The notes: a model not told the origin generated them from the letters alone. A DNA stretch of 64,000 nucleotides from Gemmatimonadota bacterium (GCA_020344215.1 CP070815.1:440846-504845), one strand, 5' to 3'. Positions 33,641 to 43,897 are shown, numbered from the stretch's first letter. Numbers and translations are program-made.

Positions 33641-36109
33641 ATGACCGAGAAGAAGAAGGCGACAGGGAAGAGCAAGCGATCGAAGAAGGCGGCGGCGGGC
33701 GGGAACGGCCCCAGGCTGCTCATCGTTGAGTCTCCGGCCAAGGCGCGTACGCTCACTCGCTACCTCGACGACAGCTATGTCGTCAAGGCGTCGGTGGGTC
33801 ACATCCGCGATCTTCCCAAGCGTGATCTCGGCGTCGATATCGAGAACGGTTTCGCGCCGCACTACGTGACGATCCGCGGGAAGGGTAAGGTCGTCAAGGA
33901 GCTCAAGCAGGCGGCAAACAACGCGGACATCGTGCTCCTGGGTACCGACCCTGATCGCGAGGGGGAAGCGATAGCCTACCACGTGGCCGAGCAGCTCGGT
34001 TACCGCTCGAAGGACGGTCGGCGCTTCAAGCGCGTGCTGTTCGAGGAGATCACGCCCGAAGGGGTGGCGCAAGGCCTCGAGAGCCCGGGCGAAATCGATT
34101 TCCGAAAGGTCGATGCCCAGCAAGCCCGTCGCATCCTCGATCGGCTGGTGGGCTACAAGGCCAGCCCCTTCCTTTGGAAGCCCATACGCCCAGGATTGTC
34201 GGCTGGCCGTGTCCAGACCGTGGCCCTGCGATTGATCTGGGAGCGAGAAGAGGCGATCCGCGGCTTCGAGCCGCGGGAGTACTGGACGGTGGAAGTGCTG
34301 CTGGAGAAGGATGGACAGCGCTTCACGGCCAAGCTGCACCATCTCGACGGCGCGAAGCCCGACCTGCCCAACGAGGCTGCGGCGCTGGCGGTCCTCGACG
34401 CGGTCAAGGACGTCCCCTTCGAGGTCTCGAAGGTTCGCCGCAAGGAACGAAGAAAGAACCCCGCGCCTCCGTTCACCACGTCCTGGTTGCAGCAGGAGGC
34501 GGCAAAGCGCCTGCGCTTCTCGGCTAAGCGTACTATGCGGCTCGCCCAGCAGCTCTACGAGGGCGTCGACGTGGGTGGTGAGGCCATCGGTCTAATCACG
34601 TACATGCGGACGGATTCTACTCGCGTCGCCGCCTCGGCGGCCAAGTCGGCGCGCGACTACATAGAGCAGCTGTTTGGGTCGGGCTACCTGCCCAAGGCGC
34701 CACGTCTCTACACGGGCAAGCGGCAGAAGGGTGCTCAGGAGGCGCATGAGGCGATCCGGCCCACTTCCGTGCGGCGTACACCTGAGTCGCTGAAGGGCGA
34801 TCTCGATGCCGCCCAGCTAAAGCTGTACTCCTTGATCTGGCAGCGGTTCGTCGCGTCGCAGATGTCGCCGGCGGTCTATGACACCACCACCGTCGACTTC
34901 GACCTGACAGGCGCGGATGGGCGCAAGTACCAGTTCCGCGTCAACGGGTCGGTCCTCAAGTTCGACGGCTTCACACGCCTCTACAAGGGTGTCTATGAGA
35001 AGGAGGAAGGCCGCCACCTGGACGACCTGGAGGGGCTTCCCGGCCTTGAGGCGGGCGAGACCGTCGCTGTGGTGGAACTCAACAAGAGCCAGCACTTCAC
35101 CGAGCCGCCACCTCGCTTCAGCGAAGCCAGCCTGGTCAAGGAACTGGAGAAGCTGGGGATCGGTAGGCCTTCGACCTACGCGCAGATCCTCTCGACGCTG
35201 GTCGAGCGCACGTACGTCGAGCTCGACAACCGCCGCTTCACGACCACTCCTTTGGGCGAGACGGTCGTCCAGGTCCTCATTCGCGTATTCCCCGACACGT
35301 TCGATGTGGACTTCACGAGCAATTTGGAGGCCAACCTGGACCGCATCGAAGAGGGCGAGCTTGAGTGGCACCAGGTACTGGAGCAGTTCTACGCCCGGTT
35401 CAGTAAGCGGCTCGAGGAGGGGGAGGCTAGACGCGATGAGATCATTAAGCAGATCGTGCAGGCGGAGGGTGAAGTCTGTGACCTCTGCGGTGCTCCGATG
35501 GTCGTGAAGTGGAACCGCTACGGCCGGTTCCTCGGTTGCTCCAACTACCCGGAGTGCAAGAACACCAAGCCGATCGATCGGCTGCCCGAGGTCGACCTCG
35601 AGAACGAGCAGTGTCCGCAGTGCGGCGGCAACCTGTTGGTCAAGAGCGGCCGTTTCGGCCCGTTCGTCGCCTGCTCCAATTATCCGGATTGTCGCTTCAC
35701 CCGCGCCGTCGACGGCAAGCACAGCGAAGCCGCCGCGGACGTCAAGTGCCCGGAATGCGGCAGTCCAATGGCGGTGAAAACGGGACGTTACGGCGAGTTC
35801 CTCGCTTGTACGGCGTACCCTAAGTGCAAGCACACGCAAGCGATCAGCCTGGGGATGAAATGCCCGACGTGCGGTGAAGGTGATGTGGTCAAGCGTCGCA
35901 CGCGGCGTGGGCGTGTCTTCTACGGGTGTACTCGCTATCCAGACTGCGATTGGTCCAGCTGGGACACGCCGGTGAGCTTCGACTGTCCCGCTTGCGGCTC
36001 GCAGGTGGCACTTCAGAAGACATCCAAGCGCAAGGGCGACTACCTAAGGTGTGCGGCCTGCGGCCACGAGTCGGTCCCTGAAGGCGCGGCAGGCACGAGC
36101 TCGAGCTGA
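33641..36109 (+). CDS. topA: DNA topoisomerase I
   Basis: This 822-aa type IA topoisomerase relaxes negative supercoils. The TOPRIM domain begins LLIVESPAKA with DPDREGEA as its acidic motif. The catalytic tyrosine is Y321 in ITYMRTDS. The C-terminus has five four-cysteine zinc-finger-type modules (from CDLCG at about residue 614 to CPACG and CAACG near the end). The last module differs from the others in its spacing. The start ATG 33641 follows TGAGGA. It begins the topA-trmFO-xerC-hslV-hslU order also seen in Firmicutes. Confidence 0.95.
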   Translation: MTEKKKATGKSKRSKKAAAGGNGPRLLIVESPAKARTLTRYLDDSYVVKASVGHIRDLPKRDLGVDIENGFAPHYVTIRGKGKVVKELKQAANNADIVLLGTDPDREGEAIAYHVAEQLGYRSKDGRRFKRVLFEEITPEGVAQGLESPGEIDFRKVDAQQARRILDRLVGYKASPFLWKPIRPGLSAGRVQTVALRLIWEREEAIRGFEPREYWTVEVLLEKDGQRFTAKLHHLDGAKPDLPNEAAALAVLDAVKDVPFEVSKVRRKERRKNPAPPFTTSWLQQEAAKRLRFSAKRTMRLAQQLYEGVDVGGEAIGLITYMRTDSTRVAASAAKSARDYIEQLFGSGYLPKAPRLYTGKRQKGAQEAHEAIRPTSVRRTPESLKGDLDAAQLKLYSLIWQRFVASQMSPAVYDTTTVDFDLTGADGRKYQFRVNGSVLKFDGFTRLYKGVYEKEEGRHLDDLEGLPGLEAGETVAVVELNKSQHFTEPPPRFSEASLVKELEKLGIGRPSTYAQILSTLVERTYVELDNRRFTTTPLGETVVQVLIRVFPDTFDVDFTSNLEANLDRIEEGELEWHQVLEQFYARFSKRLEEGEARRDEIIKQIVQAEGEVCDLCGAPMVVKWNRYGRFLGCSNYPECKNTKPIDRLPEVDLENEQCPQCGGNLLVKSGRFGPFVACSNYPDCRFTRAVDGKHSEAAADVKCPECGSPMAVKTGRYGEFLACTAYPKCKHTQAISLGMKCPTCGEGDVVKRRTRRGRVFYGCTRYPDCDWSSWDTPVSFDCPACGSQVALQKTSKRKGDYLRCAACGHESVPEGAAGTSSS

Positions 36110-36133
36110 GCGAGCAGACTGGATTCGGAACCG

Positions 36134-37465
36134 TTGCCTGAGATCGTCGTTGTAGGTGGCGGCCTGGCGGGAACCGAGGCCGCTTGTCAGCTTGCGCGGC
36201 GCGGACACCAGGTGGTCCTGTACGAGATGCGCCCCCACTTATCGACACCGGCGCACCGGACCGACAGGCTGGGCGAGCTCGTCTGCAGCAATTCCTTCAA
36301 GTCGGAAGAACTCGGCAATGCCCACGGACTCCTGAAGGCGGAGCTGCGTGAGCTCGGCTCGCTTCTCCTCGAGGTGGCCGACCAGGCGCGTGTCCCTGGA
36401 GGTGCGGCGCTTGCCGTCGACCGTGAGCTGTTCGCCCAGGGGGTAAGCCAGGCGATCGAGACGCATCCTCGCATCCGGGTGAGCCGCGGCGAGGTACGTG
36501 AGCTGCCTGCGGCTCCGGCTATCATCGCCAGCGGCCCGCTTACATCTGACGCCCTCTTCGATTCGATTCGTGGACGTTTGGGCACGGCGGGTCTCTACTT
36601 CTTCGATGCGATCGCTCCCATCGTAGCGGCGGAGTCTATCGACTCGACCGAGAGTTTTCGGGCCTCTCGCTACGGCAAGGGCCAGGACGATGCCTATATC
36701 AACTGTCCGCTGGGCCGCGAGCGTTACGAAGCATTCCACGAGGCGCTGCTAGGCGGTGAGGTCTACGACACCAACGACTGGGATCAGGTGCCTTACTTCG
36801 AAGGCTGTCTGCCCATTGAGGTGCTGGCAGCCCGCGGCAAGGACGCGCTCCGCTTCGGCCCGCTCAAGCCGGTTGGCCTGAAGGATCCCCGTACCGGCAA
36901 GACGCCTTACGCGGTCGTCCAGCTGCGACAGGAAGACCGAGAGGGTCGGATGTGGGGGCTCGTGGGCTTCCAGACTCGGCTGCGCTATCCTGATCAGCGT
37001 CGCGCGATAGGGCTCGTCCCCGCCCTCGCGGAGGCCGAGATCCTCCGCTACGGGCAGATCCATCGCAACAGCTACATCAACTTCCCGGCCCTCCTTACGC
37101 CGCACGGCTCGCCGGCGGACGAGCCCGGGCTCATCTTCGCCGGCCAGCTTACCGGGGTCGAGGGCTACATCGAATCGGCGGCCACCGGGCTGCTCGCTGC
37201 CTTGAACATCGACCGCCTGCAGCGTGGCCTCGCACCCGCCGTGCCACCCTCCACGACAATGCTGGGAGGACTGCTTCGCTACCTCCGGGAGGCAGATCCG
37301 AGTAATTTCCAGCCTATGAATGCCAACTTCGGGCTGATCGATCCGCTCCCGCAGCCGCCCCGCCGCCGGCGCGAGCGTCGGGAGGAACTTGCAGAGCGGG
37401 CGTTGGGCGAGATACGAGTGTGGATGGCCGGCATGGCGAGCGCTCCTGCCGAGCTCGGGCGCTGA
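36134..37465 (+). CDS. trmFO: Folate/FAD-dependent tRNA (uracil-54-C5)-methyltransferase
   Basis: This 443-aa enzyme makes 5-methyluridine-54 in the tRNA T-loop using methylenetetrahydrofolate and FADH2. The FAD-binding GGGLAG motif (8-13) and EMRP are present. The signature CSNSFKSEE begins with Cys51, a catalytic cysteine position in the family. YVNCP-like YINCPLG and GQLTGVEGYIES are also typical. The start is a TTG 24 bases after topA. The C-terminus is slightly extended with a basic Arg-rich segment. Confidence 0.94.
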   Translation: MPEIVVVGGGLAGTEAACQLARRGHQVVLYEMRPHLSTPAHRTDRLGELVCSNSFKSEELGNAHGLLKAELRELGSLLLEVADQARVPGGAALAVDRELFAQGVSQAIETHPRIRVSRGEVRELPAAPAIIASGPLTSDALFDSIRGRLGTAGLYFFDAIAPIVAAESIDSTESFRASRYGKGQDDAYINCPLGRERYEAFHEALLGGEVYDTNDWDQVPYFEGCLPIEVLAARGKDALRFGPLKPVGLKDPRTGKTPYAVVQLRQEDREGRMWGLVGFQTRLRYPDQRRAIGLVPALAEAEILRYGQIHRNSYINFPALLTPHGSPADEPGLIFAGQLTGVEGYIESAATGLLAALNIDRLQRGLAPAVPPSTTMLGGLLRYLREADPSNFQPMNANFGLIDPLPQPPRRRRERREELAERALGEIRVWMAGMASAPAELGR

Positions 37466-37493
37466 CAGCGGGAGCGCCGGAGGCGAGGCTGAG

Positions 37494-38405
37494 ATGGCAC
37501 GGGCTGAGGCCAATGACTACCTGAGGTACTTGGAGGACGAGCGTCAGCTGTCCCGGCATACCATAGCGGCCTACAGGCGTGACCTGGCGGATCTGAGCGA
37601 GTTTTTGGGCGGTTACTACGGCAGCGCCGATTGGGAGTGGACGGACGTTGACCGGCTGGCCGTGAGGGCGTTCCTCAGTCAGCTAACGATGGCCGCGCTC
37701 AAGAAGAGGACGATAGCGCGGAAGCTCTCAGCCGTTCGAAGCTTCTTCCGCTTTCTCCAACGGGAAGGCGTCGTAGCGGCGAACCCCGCCCGCCAGGTGC
37801 GGGCGCCCCGGCAGGGCCGGGCTCTCCCGGGCTATCTGACCCAGAGAGAGATGTCGCAGCTGTTCGAGATCGCTGCGCAGAGCGGTTCGCGGCAGGGTTG
37901 GCGGGGGGCAAGAGACTGGGCGTTGATCGAACTGATGTACACCGCCGGACTTCGTCTTTCCGAGGCGCACTCGCTGGACCTGGCGGATGTAGATGTCGAG
38001 GCCGGCCGCGTCAAAGTGCACGGCAAGGGGCGCAAGGAACGGATCGTGCCGATAGGCGGGCATGCCATGATCGCCCTGGGTGCCTATGGGCAAGAGCGTT
38101 CTCAGGAGTTCGGCACGCCGGCGTCCTCCGATCCGCTCTTTGTCTCCGATCGTGGCGGTCGGCTGTCGCGTCGCCAGATCCAGCGGATCGTGACGCGGTT
38201 CATCGGCCTGGTAGCGGACGAGACCGGCTTGAGCACACACTCTGTCCGCCATTCCTTCGCGACGCACCTGCTGGACGAGGGAGCCGACTTGATGGCGATC
38301 AAGGAACTGCTCGGCCATTCGTCGCTCTCGACGACCCAGATGTACGCACACACCTCCCGGGAACGGCTCAGGCGGGTCTACCGGGTGGCGCACCCGAGAA
38401 GCTGA
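37494..38405 (+). CDS. xerC: Tyrosine recombinase XerC
   Basis: This 303-aa protein starts at ATG 37494 behind GGAGG; an open frame reaches further upstream but lies in trmFO. The N-terminal SAM-like domain has [18 protein letters not shown]. The catalytic domain shows the Arg in AGLRLSE, the Lys in GKGRKER, HSVRHSF, LLGHSS and the nucleophile Tyr in TTQMYAH. With XerD it resolves chromosome dimers at dif. The genomic place between trmFO and hslV is that of xerC or its Firmicutes counterpart CodV. Its stop overlaps the hslV start. Confidence 0.9.
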   Translation: MARAEANDYLRYLEDERQLSRHTIAAYRRDLADLSEFLGGYYGSADWEWTDVDRLAVRAFLSQLTMAALKKRTIARKLSAVRSFFRFLQREGVVAANPARQVRAPRQGRALPGYLTQREMSQLFEIAAQSGSRQGWRGARDWALIELMYTAGLRLSEAHSLDLADVDVEAGRVKVHGKGRKERIVPIGGHAMIALGAYGQERSQEFGTPASSDPLFVSDRGGRLSRRQIQRIVTRFIGLVADETGLSTHSVRHSFATHLLDEGADLMAIKELLGHSSLSTTQMYAHTSRERLRRVYRVAHPRS

Positions 38406-38974
38406 TGCAGATGGACACCCGGCCCATGGATATGAGAATGCGTGGAACGACGATCGTCGCCGCCCGGCGCGAGGGGCGCGTAGCGCTCGGTGGTGACGGT
38501 CAGGTGACGGTTGGGGACACCGTGGTGAAAGCGCAAGCCAACAAGGTGCGCGCGCTCAAGGACGGTACCGTGCTCGCCGGTTTCGCCGGCACGGTCGCCG
38601 ACGCGCTCACCTTGTTCGAGAAGTTCGAGGAGAAACTCGACCGCTTCCCCGGTAACTTGCCCCGGGCGGCGGTCGAGCTTGCCAAGGACTGGCGAAGCGA
38701 CCGCGTGCTCCGGCGGCTGGAAGCGCTCCTGGCGGTTGTCGACGCCCGACACTCTCTTCTGCTGTCCGGCAGCGGGGAGGTCATCGAGCCGGATGACGAC
38801 ATCCTGGCTATCGGCAGCGGAGGACCAATGGCGCTGGCGGCGGCGCGTGCGCTACAAGCGCACTCCGAGCTGACTGCGCCGGAGATCGTCCGCCGGAGCC
38901 TCGAGATCGCCGGGGAGATCTGTATCTTCTCGAACACCGAGATCACCGTACTGGAGCTTGAGTCTCAAGGCTGA
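38405..38974 (+). CDS. hslV: ATP-dependent protease peptidase subunit HslV (ClpQ)
   Basis: The product is up to 189 aa. The catalytic core starts [10 protein letters not shown] and has the Thr nucleophile, [23 protein letters not shown] and IGSGGPMA motifs of HslV. Five in-frame ATG codons lie between 38405 and 38438, giving 3-14 residues before the catalytic Thr, so an N-terminal propeptide must be removed, probably by self-processing. The mature form is 175 aa, as in E. coli. It overlaps xerC and hslU, so the genes are translationally coupled. Confidence 0.93.
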   Translation: MQMDTRPMDMRMRGTTIVAARREGRVALGGDGQVTVGDTVVKAQANKVRALKDGTVLAGFAGTVADALTLFEKFEEKLDRFPGNLPRAAVELAKDWRSDRVLRRLEALLAVVDARHSLLLSGSGEVIEPDDDILAIGSGGPMALAAARALQAHSELTAPEIVRRSLEIAGEICIFSNTEITVLELESQG

Positions 38975-40455
38975 TGAACGACTCGCTTCCTTCTGAGCAG
39001 GTCGGCCCGACGGCTGACGATCGGCACGACAGTCGGCTGCTGCCGCAGGATGAGCTGACACCCAGGCAGATCGTAGCCGAGCTGGACAAGTACGTGGTCG
39101 GTCAGGATTCGGCCAAGAAAGCCGTGGCCATAGCGTTGAGGAACCGTTGGCGGCGCCAGCAGGTCGCCGAGGACCTCAGGGACGAGATCTTGCCTAACAA
39201 CATCATCTTGATAGGTCCCACCGGTGTCGGTAAGACCGAGATCGCACGTCGCCTGGCCCGGCTGGCTGGCGCTCCTTTCATAAAGGTGGAGGCATCAAAG
39301 TTCACAGAGGTGGGGTACGTCGGGCGCGACGTGGAATCGATGGTGCGGGACCTGGTTGACATCGCGGTCAACATGGTCCGCGGCGAGCGCGAGGATGAAG
39401 TGCAGGACGCCGCTGAGGAGCGCGTCGAGGACCGCCTGCTGGATCTGCTGCTGCCCAGGAGTGACGAGAAGCTCGGCGGATCGCCTTCCTTCGTCGTGTC
39501 GCCGCGTGGTGAGGCGGTCGACCGCCGGCCGGAAGTCGGTGAGGAGGGTGAGGATCGCGAGGAGGGCATCAAAGAACGGCGCCAGAGGACGCGCGAGAAG
39601 CTCCGCAAGCTACTGCGCGACGGTAAGCTCGAGAGTAAAGAGATCGAGATCGAGATAACCCAGTCGAGCTTCCCGGTCGTCGAGTTCCCGGGCATGGAGG
39701 GCATGGACTACAACGTCTCGGAGATGCTCCAGGAAATGTTGCCCAGGCGCAGCAAGAAGCGCACGGTAACCGTCTCCGAGGCGCGGCGTGTTCTCCTCGC
39801 GGATGAACTCGACAAGCTGATCGACATGGACGACGTGGTCAACGAGGCGCTCGATCGCGTCGAGCAGATGGGGATCATCTTCCTCGATGAGCTCGACAAG
39901 ATCGCCGCTGAGCGTGGACCGGCCGGTGGGCCCGACGTCTCGCGCGGTGGTGTCCAGCGCGACCTCTTGCCAGTGGTGGAGGGGTCGAACATCCAGACCA
40001 AGTACGGGATGGTCCGCACCGACCACATCCTCTTCATAGCGGCCGGTGCCTTCCATACCGCGAAGCCGTCCGACCTCATCCCGGAGCTGCAGGGGCGATT
40101 CCCCATCCGCGTCGAGCTCTCGTCGCTGAGTGAGGCCGAGTTCGTGAGGATCCTGACCGAGCCGAAGAACGCTCTGCTCACCCAGTACCGCGCCCTGGTC
40201 GAGACCGAAGGGGCGGGCCTCGAGTTCAGCGATAGCGGGGTCACCGAGATCGCCCGCATCGCCGCCGACGTCAACCAACGGATGGAGAACATCGGCGCAC
40301 GCCGCCTCCATACGGTCCTGACCACCCTGCTCGAGGACATCATGTTCGACCTCCCCGAGTTCGGCCGCGGCAAGATCATCGTAGATGACGAGCTGGTGCG
40401 CGAACGGCTCTCCAAGGTCGTCAAGGATGAAGACCTGCGGCGCTACATCCTCTAG
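38974..40455 (+). CDS. hslU: ATP-dependent protease ATPase subunit HslU (ClpY)
   Basis: This 493-aa AAA+ unfoldase forms the HslUV protease. [16 protein letters not shown], Walker [21 protein letters not shown], Walker B FLDELDK and the extreme C-terminus RRYIL, which docks into HslV, are all present. The I-domain (about 125-240) is rich in acidic and basic residues and somewhat longer than in E. coli (443 aa total). The start overlaps the hslV stop by one base. Confidence 0.95.
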   Translation: MNDSLPSEQVGPTADDRHDSRLLPQDELTPRQIVAELDKYVVGQDSAKKAVAIALRNRWRRQQVAEDLRDEILPNNIILIGPTGVGKTEIARRLARLAGAPFIKVEASKFTEVGYVGRDVESMVRDLVDIAVNMVRGEREDEVQDAAEERVEDRLLDLLLPRSDEKLGGSPSFVVSPRGEAVDRRPEVGEEGEDREEGIKERRQRTREKLRKLLRDGKLESKEIEIEITQSSFPVVEFPGMEGMDYNVSEMLQEMLPRRSKKRTVTVSEARRVLLADELDKLIDMDDVVNEALDRVEQMGIIFLDELDKIAAERGPAGGPDVSRGGVQRDLLPVVEGSNIQTKYGMVRTDHILFIAAGAFHTAKPSDLIPELQGRFPIRVELSSLSEAEFVRILTEPKNALLTQYRALVETEGAGLEFSDSGVTEIARIAADVNQRMENIGARRLHTVLTTLLEDIMFDLPEFGRGKIIVDDELVRERLSKVVKDEDLRRYIL

Positions 40456-40636
40456 ATGGGAAGCTCCAAACTCCAATCGCCGACGTCATTCGAGAATTCC
40501 CACCAACCTCGCCGATTCCCACAATGAAACTCCGCATCTCCCGGTCTACTGGTGCGCCCTCTTATTCCTGCTAAATTGGCAGTCAGCAGGCTTTCCAATT
40601 CCAGACCTGGTGGCTTTTCTGACCGCAGAGGTACCG
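40456..40636 (+). other. Intergenic region between hslU and gcvT
   Basis: This 181-base gap is lower in GC than its surroundings. It holds the 12-mer ATTCGAGAATTC (40488-40499), also found between the rhomboid gene and thiD, and a weak hairpin (CCTGCT at 40567-40572 with AGCAGG at 40585-40590) followed by CTTT. An open frame runs through it in the gcvT frame, but GAGG before ATG 40637 and the conserved GcvT start argue against coding. No glycine riboswitch is recognisable. Confidence 0.45.
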
Positions 40637-41752
40637 ATGGCTAGCGACCTCAAGAGAACACCACTGTATGAAGAGCATGTCAAGCTGGGAGCCAAGATCG
40701 TCCCGTTCGCAGGCTTCGAGATGCCGGTGCAGTACCCGGCGGGGGTGTCGGCAGAGCACCAGGCGGTGCGCCAGCACGCGGGCCTGTTCGATGTGTCCCA
40801 CATGGGTGAGTTCATCGTGACGGGGGACGACGCGGAGGCGTTCGTCAACTACCTGGTGGCGAATGACGCCTCGCGCCGCGAGGCGGGTCAGGCGATGTAC
40901 AGTGTGATGTGCAATGAGGATGGTGGGATCGTCGACGACCTACTGGTCTACAAGTTCCCGGATCGTTTCCGGCTGGTGGTCAACGCGGCCAATATCGACA
41001 AAGACTTCGCCTGGATCTCGCGTTGCCACGAGCGGTTTGGAGTCGCCGGGATCGGGCTCGTCAACGAGAGCGACGACGTTGCGCTTCTAGCGCTGCAGGG
41101 CCCGGCGAGCGAGTCGATCCTTGGCCCGCTGACCGACGTCGACGTCGCAGCCGTCGGCTACTACCGGTTCGCTGAGGGCCGGGTCGCTGGCGAGCCGTGC
41201 GTGGTCAGCCGCACCGGATACACGGGGGAGGACGGCTTCGAGCTTTATTGCGGGCCGAGCTCCGCGGTGAAGCTGTGGAGCGCGCTGGTTGAGGTTGGCG
41301 GCGAGCGCCTCCTGCCGATTGGCCTGGGCGCACGTGACACGCTTCGGCTCGAGGTGGGTCTTGCCCTCTACGGAAACGATATCGACGACGAGACGACGCC
41401 GCTCGAGGCCGGCCTCGGCTGGACGGTCAAGCTGGATAAGGGTGATTTCGTCGGCAGGGATGCGCTCCTCGCCCAGAAGGACAGGGGGATCGAGCGGAAG
41501 CTCTGTGGGTTCGTGTTGAAGCAGCGCGGCTTCCCGCGTCCGGGCTACGAGATCCGCAGCCAGGGTGACGCCGTGGGCACCGTGCGCAGCGGGACCGTCG
41601 GCCCATCGGTGGGGCAGGGTATCGGGACCGGCTACCTCCCTGTCGAGCGGTCCGAGCCGGGCACACCGATCGAGATCATGATCAGGGAGGCGCCGTACGC
41701 GGCTGAGGTGGTGAAGATGCCGTTCTATAAGGAGGGCTCGGTCAAGCGGTGA
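40637..41752 (+). CDS. gcvT: Aminomethyltransferase, glycine cleavage system T protein
   Basis: This 371-aa enzyme transfers the aminomethyl carbon from lipoyl-H protein to tetrahydrofolate. It begins [16 protein letters not shown] with [11 protein letters not shown] and [11 protein letters not shown], all typical of GcvT. The Asp of [14 protein letters not shown] and the late [11 protein letters not shown] motif are conserved. The start ATG 40637 follows GAGGTACCG. No gcvH or gcvP lies nearby. Its stop overlaps the next gene (GTGA). Confidence 0.93.
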   Translation: MASDLKRTPLYEEHVKLGAKIVPFAGFEMPVQYPAGVSAEHQAVRQHAGLFDVSHMGEFIVTGDDAEAFVNYLVANDASRREAGQAMYSVMCNEDGGIVDDLLVYKFPDRFRLVVNAANIDKDFAWISRCHERFGVAGIGLVNESDDVALLALQGPASESILGPLTDVDVAAVGYYRFAEGRVAGEPCVVSRTGYTGEDGFELYCGPSSAVKLWSALVEVGGERLLPIGLGARDTLRLEVGLALYGNDIDDETTPLEAGLGWTVKLDKGDFVGRDALLAQKDRGIERKLCGFVLKQRGFPRPGYEIRSQGDAVGTVRSGTVGPSVGQGIGTGYLPVERSEPGTPIEIMIREAPYAAEVVKMPFYKEGSVKR

Positions 41753-42231
41753 TCCGTGTCTCGATACTGACCGTCAGCGACGGGGTCGCGGCCGGCAAAC
41801 GCGAGGACGCGTCGGGAGCGATTCTGGACGAGTGGGTCGAGGAACACGGCTGGTTCCTCGTGGACCATCGCGTCGTTCCGGACGGCACGTCGGAGATCGC
41901 CACGGCCCTCTCTCGCTGGGCCGACGGGGGTGAGGTGGATCTTATCCTCACAACCGGCGGGACTGGTTTCGGTCCCAGGGACGTCACCCCGGAAGCAACT
42001 ACCGCGGTGCTCCAGCGTCCCGCTCCTGGCCTGGCCGAGGCCTTGCGGGTGGCCGGGATGCGGAGCACGCCGTTCGCCGCACTGAGCCGGGGGGTGGCCG
42101 GTATCCGCGGCAGCTCTCTGATCGTCAACCTGCCGGGCAGCGCGAAGGCGGTACGGGAAGGGCTGGAGGTGCTCGAGCAGATCCTCCCTCATGCCGTCGG
42201 ACTGTTGACCGGCGAGACGGAGCACGCCTGA
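41749..42231 (+). CDS. MoaB/Mog family molybdopterin-binding protein
   Basis: This 160-aa protein carries the molybdopterin-binding signature TTGGTGFGPRDVTPEAT and the SDG motif near the N-terminus (SILTVSDGVAAGKRED). In E. coli, Mog adenylylates molybdopterin before metal insertion; MoaB paralogs have the same fold, and the two cannot be separated here. It starts at a GTG overlapping gcvT and lies two bases before an NtrC-type gene. No other molybdenum-cofactor genes are in the window. Confidence 0.85.
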   Translation: MIRVSILTVSDGVAAGKREDASGAILDEWVEEHGWFLVDHRVVPDGTSEIATALSRWADGGEVDLILTTGGTGFGPRDVTPEATTAVLQRPAPGLAEALRVAGMRSTPFAALSRGVAGIRGSSLIVNLPGSAKAVREGLEVLEQILPHAVGLLTGETEHA

Positions 42232-42233
42232 GG

Positions 42234-43832
42234 ATGGCGAAGATACTCGTAACCACCGCTGACCTGGAGAGAGCGGCTCCGCTGCAGTGGGTGTTCCAGC
42301 CGGACGACGAGATCCAGTTGGTGGCGAGCGCAGGGGATGTCCGCACGGCACTCGCGTCCGGGGAGGAGAGTCACGCGCTCGTCGTGTCGGGAGGCCTGCG
42401 AGAGTCGGAGACGGAAGGGCTGATTGCCGCCGTGTACGAGGAGGCCCCGCAGGTCCCGATCGTGGTGTTGCTGGGTGAAGGCGAGCCGCTCCCCTCGGGG
42501 CCGGACGCGTATGTCGCTGTCGACGAGTACTTCGAGGCTCCGCTCGATGCCGATGAAGTCGTGCTCGTGGTGCGGCGGCTGATCGACCGTAAGGCCCTGC
42601 AATCGGAACTGGGGATCGTTGGCAAGACGGCGGCGGTCCGGGAAGTGGTGGAGCGCGTAGTGCAGATCGCGCCGGTTGGATCTACCGTTCTGATCACCGG
42701 GGAGAGCGGGACGGGCAAGGAGCTCGTCGCCCGCGGACTCCATCGGCTTTCGCCCAGACGCGGGAACCCCTTCATTGCCGTGAACATCGCCGCGCTACCC
42801 GAAACCCTTCTGGAGTCGGAACTCTTCGGACACGAGAAGGGCGCCTTCACCGGCGCCAACTCCCTGCGCAAGGGGATGTTCGAGCTGGCCAACGGAGGAA
42901 CGATCTTCTTGGACGAGGTCGCCGAGATGCCGCTTGGCCCACAGACCCGTCTGCTCCGGGTGCTCGAGCAGCGGGAGTTCATGCGTGTGGGCGGCAGCCA
43001 GTCCCTCAAGGTCGACGTTCGCGTGATCGCCGCAACGAATCGTGATCTGCGTCAAGCGGTGGAGCTACGTGAGTTCCGCCGCGACCTCTACTACCGACTT
43101 GATGTGCTGCACATCCACCTGCCACCGCTGCGGGCGCGGCGTGAGGACATCCCGCTCCTCGTCCACGCATTCATCCAGGAGCTGAGTCGCGAGCACCGGC
43201 GCGAGTTCAAAGGGATCGCGCCTGAGGCGATGCACATCCTCGTGGGCTACGACTGGCCGGGTAACGTCCGCGAGCTCAGGAACCTTGTCGAGTCGATGGT
43301 TGTGCTGGCACCCGGGTCGATCATTCGCTCGGAAGACATCCCGCCCGAGGTGCGAGGCGACGCCAGGCGCAGGCTGCCGACCCCGGTCGTTGCAGGCTCG
43401 GGACTGCCTCGGACCGCTGACGCGGGAGCGGGCGCCGCGCAGCTGCCGCAGATGGAGTTCATCTTCCGCACGCTCGTCGACCTCAAGTACGACGTCGAGG
43501 ATATACGCCGGGAGTTCGAGCTCTACAAGCGGAGGCATCCCGAGCTGACCGGCGCGCGCGAGGCTGCGGTCGTGGAAACTGTGGGCGCGGCTGTGGGACG
43601 CGAGCGACCGGAGGAAGTCGAGGTCGCAATCAGTGCGGCCGACTCGGAGCGGTTGGCGGAGGAGGAGGTCATCGAGTTTCGACCCGGCATGACGATGGAG
43701 GAACTCGAGCGCGCGGCGATCGTAGCAACGTTGAAGTCGGTTGGCGGTAATCGCCGGCGCGCCTCGGAGAAGCTGGGAATCGGGGAGCGGACCCTCTACC
43801 GGAAGCTCAAAGAGTACGAGATCGACGCCTAG
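42234..43832 (+). CDS. Sigma-54-dependent activator with a degenerate receiver domain
   Basis: This 532-aa protein has an N-terminal receiver-like domain (1-115) without the phospho-acceptor: the strand ends VVSGGLRE instead of a D-x-R motif, and the Lys-Pro pair is replaced by EAPLD. The AAA+ domain is intact, with Walker A GESGTGK (156-162), GAFTGA (203-208) and FLDE. A linker of about 130 residues, including a charged helix (FRTLVDLKYDVEDIRREF), separates it from the Fis-type helix-turn-helix (NRRRASEKLG). It probably acts without phosphorylation. It starts two bases after the MoaB/Mog gene. Confidence 0.85.
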   Translation: MAKILVTTADLERAAPLQWVFQPDDEIQLVASAGDVRTALASGEESHALVVSGGLRESETEGLIAAVYEEAPQVPIVVLLGEGEPLPSGPDAYVAVDEYFEAPLDADEVVLVVRRLIDRKALQSELGIVGKTAAVREVVERVVQIAPVGSTVLITGESGTGKELVARGLHRLSPRRGNPFIAVNIAALPETLLESELFGHEKGAFTGANSLRKGMFELANGGTIFLDEVAEMPLGPQTRLLRVLEQREFMRVGGSQSLKVDVRVIAATNRDLRQAVELREFRRDLYYRLDVLHIHLPPLRARREDIPLLVHAFIQELSREHRREFKGIAPEAMHILVGYDWPGNVRELRNLVESMVVLAPGSIIRSEDIPPEVRGDARRRLPTPVVAGSGLPRTADAGAGAAQLPQMEFIFRTLVDLKYDVEDIRREFELYKRRHPELTGAREAAVVETVGAAVGRERPEEVEVAISAADSERLAEEEVIEFRPGMTMEELERAAIVATLKSVGGNRRRASEKLGIGERTLYRKLKEYEIDA

Positions 43833-43897
43833 CAGGCTGAAGAACGCTGGAGCGGACTTCCGGGCGCCCCTGCACAGCTTCTCTCATCAGCCTGCTA
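43830..43897. repeat. Large inverted repeat between convergent genes (terminator or REP/MITE-like hairpin)
   Basis: TAGCAGGCTGA (43830-43840) and TCAGCCTGCTA (43887-43897) form a perfect 11-bp stem around a 46-base loop. The stem extends imperfectly (AGAA-c-GCTG with CAGC-TTCT). The arms contain or abut the stop codons of both convergent genes. It may act as a bidirectional terminator, although T-tracts are missing. Confidence 0.65.

Noticed and set aside
40576..40590. Sigma-54-like promoter upstream of gcvT (TGGCAG then GGC)
   Set aside because: The spacing is correct but the -12 box lacks the TT before GC; the hairpin explains the sequence equally well.
40456..40636. Glycine riboswitch upstream of gcvT
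   Set aside because: The conserved glycine-aptamer core and paired helices are not recognisable in the 181-base gap.
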